Source: Lachnospiraceae bacterium UBA1753 (GTDB taxonomy: Bacteria; Bacillota; Clostridia; Lachnospirales; Lachnospiraceae). Taken from it: a DNA stretch of 8,827 bases. A model generated the notes under the pieces. That model searched no databases and was not told the DNA's origin. It saw nothing but the letters and a program-made list of their open reading frames with translations. This document shows, in pieces, positions 4,936 to 8,827 of the stretch (position 1 is its first letter; the number at the start of each line of letters is the position of its first letter). The position numbers and the translations under genes were made by a program. The stretch spans positions 6,202 through 15,028 of the forward strand of contig DCHL01000087.1 of NCBI GenBank assembly GCA_002317595.1, in the 5' to 3' direction.

Positions 4936-6837
4936 TTACGCTGTAATCCTGTTTCCTGTAAAGAGCTGGTAATATCTGCCCTTCATATCAAGGAGCTCCT
5001 GATGTGAGCCTCTCTCCACAATGCGCCCCTGCTCAAGTACCATGATACAGTCGCTGTTCATGATGGTTGAGAGCCTGTGGGCAATGACGAAGGTCGTCCT
5101 TCCCTTCATCAGCCTATCCATACCTGCCTGAACGATTTTCTCTGTTCTCGTATCAATTGAAGAAGTCGCCTCATCAAGAATGAGAACTGGAGGATCTGCA
5201 ATCGCAGCCCTCGCAATAGACAGAAGCTGCCTCTGACCCTGCGACAGGTTCGCACCGTTTCCTGTAAGCACAGTGTTATAGCCTTCAGGGAGCTGCCTGA
5301 TAAATCCATCAGCGTTTGCAAGCTTCGCTGCCGCGATGATTTCAGCCTCCGTCGCATCAAGCTTACCAAACCTAATATTATCAGCAACCGTTCCGGTGAA
5401 CAGGTGCGTCTCCTGAAGAACTATACCAAGGGACCGCCTGAGGTCCGCCTTCTTAATCTTGTTCACATTGATTCCATCATATCTTATCTTGCCATCCTGA
5501 ATATCATAAAATCTGTTAATCAGGTTCGTGATTGTTGTCTTGCCGGCTCCTGTGGAACCAACGAGCGCAATTTTCTGCCCAGGCTTTGCATACATCTGGA
5601 TGTCAGTCAGCACCATCTTCTCAGGCACATATCCAAAGTCCACCCAGTCGAATACCACATCGCCCTCGAGCATTTTGTAGGTCGTCGTATCTGTGTCCTT
5701 ATGGTAATGCTTCCAGGCCCACTTACCAGTCCTCCTGCTGCTCTCTTTTATCTCACCGTTTTCCTCTACGACGTTGGCAAGCATTACATATCCGTCGTCT
5801 ACTTCCTTCCCCTCATCCATCATTTCAAAGATTCTCTCAGCACCTGCCATCGCCATGATGATTGAATTAACCTGCATTGTCACCTGATTGATGGGCATTG
5901 AAAAGCTCTTGTTAAAGGAGAGGAAGCTGGCAAGCTTACCCAGTGTCAGTCCGCCAAATCCAAAGATTGCAAAGCATCCTCCAGCCACGGCACAGAGTAC
6001 ATAGCTTAAGTTTCCAAACTGTGCATTGATGGGCCCCATGATATTGGAATATTTGTTTGCGTTATCGGCAGCTTCAAAAAGGCTCTCGTTGAGTTCATTG
6101 AATCTCTCCTTTGCCGCCTCCTCATGGCAGAATACCTTGACTACCTTCTGTCCTGTCATCATCTCTTCAATAAAGCCATTAATGGCACCAAGATTCTTCT
6201 GCTGGGCAACAAAATTCGTACTCGAGAGCTTGGCCAGTTTTCCAGACACCGCCAAGGTCGCGAAGACCATGATAATGGTAATCACGGTAAGCGGTATACT
6301 CAGAACGCACATGCTGATGAACACGCTGACGATGGTCACCACTGATGAGAGCATCATCGGCAGCGACTGGCTTATCATCTGCCTCAGGGCATCGATGTCA
6401 TTTGTATACACTGACATGATGTCACCATGGGAATGCGTGTCGAAATATTTAATAGGTAGAGACTCCATGTGCTCAAACAGGTCATCCCTCATTCTTCTTA
6501 AGGTTCCCTGTGACACATACATCATGATGCACGACTGTCCATATGAGGCACACACACCCAGGGCATAAAATATTGCCACCCGAGTTATTGCCCCCGCAAG
6601 CGGTCCGAAATCCGGGTTCTGATTTCCCAGAAGTGGCACAATGTAGTCGTCAATCAGAGTCTTCATGAACAGCGTTCCCTGCACGCTCGCAAGCGCTGAC
6701 ACTACGATGCATACCACTACAAGTATGCAGTGGAAAAAATATTTTTCTCCAACGTATTTCATTATTCGGGCCAATGTAGCCTTCGGATTTTTAAGCTTGG
6801 GCTTCGGCCCCATATTCCTTCTTCCCGGTCCTGCCAT
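4936..6837 (-). CDS. ABC exporter half-transporter, subunit with catalytic Glu (heterodimer partner 2)
   Basis: The 633-residue protein fuses a six-helix exporter membrane domain (about residues 30-335) to an ATPase domain (about 390-630). Motifs are Walker A GSTGAGKTT (427-435), Q475, signature LSQGQ (531-535), Walker B LILDE with Glu556, and His587. The signature has Gln where the second conserved position is normally Gly, so it would complete the degenerate site, while its own Walker motifs and Glu serve the working site. A polar insert of about 45 residues with WAWK (373-376) sits before the ATPase domain, as is usual in the clostridial relatives. The N-terminus is Gly/Pro/Arg/Lys-rich and cytoplasmic. 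ATG at 6837 has only a weak GGAAAG (6854-6849) at 11 nt. It is second in the operon and expected to pair with the product ending at 6999. Substrate unknown; drug or lipid export is typical. Confidence 0.93.
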   Translation of the reverse strand: MAGPGRRNMGPKPKLKNPKATLARIMKYVGEKYFFHCILVVVCIVVSALASVQGTLFMKTLIDDYIVPLLGNQNPDFGPLAGAITRVAIFYALGVCASYGQSCIMMYVSQGTLRRMRDDLFEHMESLPIKYFDTHSHGDIMSVYTNDIDALRQMISQSLPMMLSSVVTIVSVFISMCVLSIPLTVITIIMVFATLAVSGKLAKLSSTNFVAQQKNLGAINGFIEEMMTGQKVVKVFCHEEAAKERFNELNESLFEAADNANKYSNIMGPINAQFGNLSYVLCAVAGGCFAIFGFGGLTLGKLASFLSFNKSFSMPINQVTMQVNSIIMAMAGAERIFEMMDEGKEVDDGYVMLANVVEENGEIKESSRRTGKWAWKHYHKDTDTTTYKMLEGDVVFDWVDFGYVPEKMVLTDIQMYAKPGQKIALVGSTGAGKTTITNLINRFYDIQDGKIRYDGINVNKIKKADLRRSLGIVLQETHLFTGTVADNIRFGKLDATEAEIIAAAKLANADGFIRQLPEGYNTVLTGNGANLSQGQRQLLSIARAAIADPPVLILDEATSSIDTRTEKIVQAGMDRLMKGRTTFVIAHRLSTIMNSDCIMVLEQGRIVERGSHQELLDMKGRYYQLFTGNRITA

Positions 6838-6855
6838 ATCAATTCACACTTTCCA

Positions 6856-6870
6856 AGCATGTCTCATGCT
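6856..6870 (-). other. Small perfect hairpin just before the ribosome site of the second exporter gene
   Basis: AGCATG and CATGCT form a 6-bp stem with a 3-nt loop. On the minus strand it ends one base before the weak GGAAAG ribosome site of the gene starting at 6837. A run TATTTTT precedes rather than follows it, so it is not a terminator. A modest effect on translation or mRNA processing is possible. Confidence 0.35.
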
Positions 6871-6877
6871 AAAAATA

Positions 6878-7006
6878 TTACTCTGCACTATTCGGCGAAT
6901 TCTCATCGCTATTCATCGTGCTATTCGGCGAGTTCTCATCGCTATTCATCGTGCTATTCGGCGAGTTCTCGTCGCTATTTTTCGCGCTATTTTTCGCGCT
7001 ATTCAT
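6878..7006 (-). CDS. Possible 42-residue Asn/Ser-rich repeat ORF between the exporter genes
   Basis: An ATG at 7006 overlaps the stop of the first exporter gene (ATGAATAG, stop at 7001-6999). The frame stays open through the whole repeat region to TAA at 6880. The product would be MNSAKNSAKNS followed by three 11-residue units related to DENSPNSTMNS, ending SAE. It would be very hydrophilic, without a signal or membrane segment. Differences between the long units include synonymous changes (GAC/GAT, AAC/AAT), and every unit length is a multiple of three. The other two minus-strand frames contain stops. There is no clear ribosome site, so translation would rest on termination-reinitiation from the upstream gene. 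The opposite strand is also open, so openness alone proves little. It may be only an expanding spacer. Confidence 0.35.
   Translation of the reverse strand: MNSAKNSAKNSDENSPNSTMNSDENSPNSTMNSDENSPNSAE
6881..7003 (-). repeat. Compound tandem repeat: two 12-nt and three 33-nt units
   Basis: On the minus strand, two identical AATAGCGCGAAA units (7003-6980) are followed by three 33-nt units at 6979-6947, 6946-6914 and 6913-6881. Each begins AATAGCGA(C/T)GAGAA. The third unit is diverged at its end. The array occupies most of the 161-nt gap between the two exporter genes. A 12-nt piece, CGATGAATAGCG, is shared between the end of the first exporter gene and the junctions of the 33-nt units. Confidence 0.9.
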
Positions 7007-8735
7007 CGAAATCTCTGTTACCGCCATTCTGTGACTCAAAGACATCCCTGTATATCTCATTGTTCTTGATGAGTTCCTCGTGAGTACCAACGCCATCGAT
7101 TCTGCCATCTTCCATCACAACGATTCTGTCAGCATGCTGAACAGAGGAAATTCGCTGGGCAATAATCAGTTTGGTTGTTCCTGGTATCTCACTTGTAAAC
7201 GCCGCCCTGATTTTTGCATCAGTGGCAGTATCCACCGCACTTGTCGAATCATCCAGAATGAGAACCTTAGGCTTTTTCATAAGGGCTCTTGCAATGCACA
7301 GGCGCTGCCTCTGTCCACCGGAGAAGTTGGCTCCTCCCTGCTCAACATGTGTGTTATATCCATCGGGAAGCTTGTCAATGAATTCATCCGCACAGGCCAT
7401 GGCACTCGCAAGAGCACAGTCCTCTTCTGTGGCATTGGGATTGCCCCACCTCAGGTTGTCAATAATCGAACCAGAGAAGAGTACATTCTTCTGAAGCACA
7501 ACAGATACTTCATTTCTGAGAACTTCCATATCATATTCCCGAACATCTACTCCGCCGACCTTCACACTGCCCGAGCTTACATCGTACAGACGGCTGACGA
7601 GATTGACCAGCGATGACTTCGCCGAGCCCGTTGCACCTATGATACCGATAGTCTCGCCCGACTTAATCTTTAGGCTGACATTATCAAGAATCGGCTTCTC
7701 AGAACTCTCATGATATCTGAATACAACATTCTCAAACTCTATGTCTCCTGATGCCACAGACATGACGGGATTCTCAGGATTCTTCATATCGCTCTCTTCG
7801 TCAAGGACCTCGCAGATTCGCTTAGCACTCGCCTGTGACATTGTGAGCATGACAAAAATCATGGAGAGCATCATAAGATTCATCAGGATATTCATGCAGT
7901 AAGTCAAAAGGCTCATGAGCTCACCCGTTGTCAGAGAATCCGCCACAATCATTTTTGCACCGATCCAGCTGAGCAGAAGGATGCAGGTATAGACTGTCGC
8001 CTGCATAATCGGCATCATGGCGATTACATTCTTCTCTGCGCTGATGAACATGTTGTAGATATTGAAGCTTGCCTTGTGGAAACGCTCAGTCTCATAGTCT
8101 TCCCTGACATAAGCCTTGACCTCGCGGATTGCTGAGACATTCTCCTGCACACTCGAATTCATCTCATCATATTTTTCAAACACGGCGCGAAAATACTGTG
8201 ATGCACGTCTCATAATGAAAACAATGAATACTCCGAGCACAAGGATCGCCACCAGATAAACACTTGCCAGCTTTGCGTTGATGATAAAGGACATTACCAT
8301 CGCAAAAACCAGCGTTGCAGGTGCTCTCATGGCCATCCTCAGAATCATCTGATACGCCATCTGAAGCGTTGTGACATCCGTTGTAAGCCTCGTAACCAGA
8401 CTCGAGGTCGAGAACTTATCAATATTCGAGAATGAAAATGTCTGGATATTCTCGTACATGGCCTTTCTAAGATTCTTGGCAAAGCCAGTGGAAGCCTTGG
8501 ATCCATAAATCGCTCCCATGGAGCCAAAGAAGAGTGAGACAAGTGCCGTGATTACCATCAGTGCACCCATCTTGTAGATGTGGTTCATATCTCCCACTTC
8601 AACACCCTTATCAATTATTGACGCCATCATAAGAGGAATAATCGTCTCCATAATTACCTCACCCACCATATAGACTGGGGTAAGGATGGATGGCAGCTTG
8701 TATTCCTTTATCTGCGCAGCAAGTGTCTTTATCAT
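6999..8735 (-). CDS. ABC exporter half-transporter with degenerate ATP site (heterodimer partner 1)
   Basis: The 578-residue protein has six membrane helices (about 16-38, 57-78, 133-152, 155-175, 240-260, 275-299) and an ATPase domain from about 330. Motifs are Walker A GATGSAKSS (367-375), Q415, a canonical signature FSGGQ (471-475), Walker B LILDD with Asp496 where catalysis needs Glu, and Gln527 where the switch His normally stands. Asp and Gln at these two places mark the degenerate subunit of heterodimeric exporters (TM287/288, BmrCD, LmrCD). Its intact FSGGQ would complete the partner's working site. The start at 8735 overlaps the stop of the preceding partial gene as ATGA, with GAAAGG at about 8748-8743 as ribosome site. 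The protein ends in GGNRDFDE, a common terminus in this family (from memory). Confidence 0.93.
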   Translation of the reverse strand: MIKTLAAQIKEYKLPSILTPVYMVGEVIMETIIPLMMASIIDKGVEVGDMNHIYKMGALMVITALVSLFFGSMGAIYGSKASTGFAKNLRKAMYENIQTFSFSNIDKFSTSSLVTRLTTDVTTLQMAYQMILRMAMRAPATLVFAMVMSFIINAKLASVYLVAILVLGVFIVFIMRRASQYFRAVFEKYDEMNSSVQENVSAIREVKAYVREDYETERFHKASFNIYNMFISAEKNVIAMMPIMQATVYTCILLLSWIGAKMIVADSLTTGELMSLLTYCMNILMNLMMLSMIFVMLTMSQASAKRICEVLDEESDMKNPENPVMSVASGDIEFENVVFRYHESSEKPILDNVSLKIKSGETIGIIGATGSAKSSLVNLVSRLYDVSSGSVKVGGVDVREYDMEVLRNEVSVVLQKNVLFSGSIIDNLRWGNPNATEEDCALASAMACADEFIDKLPDGYNTHVEQGGANFSGGQRQRLCIARALMKKPKVLILDDSTSAVDTATDAKIRAAFTSEIPGTTKLIIAQRISSVQHADRIVVMEDGRIDGVGTHEELIKNNEIYRDVFESQNGGNRDFDE

Positions 8736-8827
8736 TTCAAAGCCTTTCTATGTTCTATCGCATTTCTCTTAGTTTTCGCATTTCTCTTAGTTTTCGCGTT
8801 TCTCTTAGCTTTCGCATTTCTCTTAGC
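8732..8827 (-). CDS. C-terminus of an upstream gene with hexapeptide repeats, partial
   Basis: Reading leftward from the right edge, one frame is open for 31 codons and ends in TGA at 8734-8732, overlapping the exporter's ATG by 4 nt (ATGA). The encoded tail repeats AKRNAK / TKRNAK and ends IEHRKALK, so it is strongly basic. The other two frames stop early or in the spacer. The ATGA overlap and the 18-nt period argue for true coding. Exporter pairs of this type are often preceded by a MarR-family regulator, but the domain itself is outside the window, so identity is unknown. Confidence 0.6.
   Translation of the reverse strand, partial: AKRNAKAKRNAKTKRNAKTKRNAIEHRKALK
8760..8827 (-). repeat. 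18-nt tandem repeat, at least 3.8 copies
   Basis: Plus-strand units at 8760-8777, 8778-8795 and 8796-8813, and a truncated one from 8814, share GC(A/G)TTTCTCTTAG(T/C)TTTC. The first two are identical and the third differs at two positions. The array runs out of the window, so total copy number is unknown. The period equals six codons, and the repeat forms the C-terminal hexapeptide tail of the partial upstream gene. Confidence 0.9.

Noticed and set aside
5404..6568. Long open frames on the plus strand opposite the second exporter gene
   Set aside because: They are antisense to a clear ABC exporter, lack ribosome sites, and their translations are low in recognisable domain content.
6881..7003. 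Regular repeats suggestive of a CRISPR array
   Set aside because: Units are directly adjacent with no unique spacers, periods are 12 and 33 nt, and no cas gene is present.
6665..7083. Plus-strand frames with IHRAIRRVL-type repeats across the exporter junction
   Set aside because: They are the reverse reading of the tandem array and of flanking exporter coding sequence; no ribosome site or family resemblance was seen.

Overview
The window looks like chromosomal DNA of an anaerobic Firmicute, most likely a Lachnospiraceae-type Clostridium (Butyrivibrio/Roseburia relatives). The evidence is strong AGGAGG ribosome binding sites, TTGACA-type promoters, a YtrA-type GntR/ABC operon, a Lys/Ala-rich N-terminus like those of DUF6465 proteins, and a clostridial heterodimeric ABC exporter pair. 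The genus is inference. No rRNA, tRNA, CRISPR array, insertion sequence or phage gene is visible.

Layout: (1) 1-173, minus strand: the 5' end of a Lys/Ala/Val/Glu-repeat protein that runs off the left edge. Its Shine-Dalgarno core sits in the loop of a perfect A/T palindrome. (2) 174-500: a divergent regulatory region with a promoter for each side. The rightward promoter carries a nested GTGTA/TACAC inverted repeat over its -10 element and start point, a likely autoregulatory operator. (3) 501-3999, plus strand: a three-gene operon of a short YtrA-subfamily GntR regulator, an ABC ATPase, and a large permease with about nine membrane segments and a ~355-residue C-terminal soluble domain. It is closed by a strong hairpin-T terminator at 4028-4078. 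(4) 4112-4741, minus strand: an unusual soluble protein that appears to join the two cytoplasmic parts of the flagellar stator protein MotA without its transmembrane helices. A charged heptad-like repeat and a FliM-like C-terminal peptide follow. (5) 4936-8735, minus strand: two half-transporters forming one heterodimeric ABC exporter, with the motif asymmetry expected of one degenerate and one consensus ATP site. A perfect hairpin plus T-run at 4851-4886 terminates this operon. (6) 8732-8827: the C-terminus of a further upstream gene, made of hexapeptide repeats and joined to the exporter by an ATGA stop-start overlap.

The rightward operon is probably a self-regulated stress-response ABC system of the Ytr kind, known in Bacillus to respond to cell-wall antibiotics. 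The leftward exporter pair is probably a multidrug or lipid-like exporter. A recurring theme is short tandem repeats of coding-compatible length (12, 18, 24 and 33 nt) at gene ends and in tails. The most interesting are a 33-nt repeat forming a possible 42-residue ORF between the two exporter subunits and the 18-nt repeat just upstream of them. The MotA-derived soluble protein is the best candidate for something undescribed.
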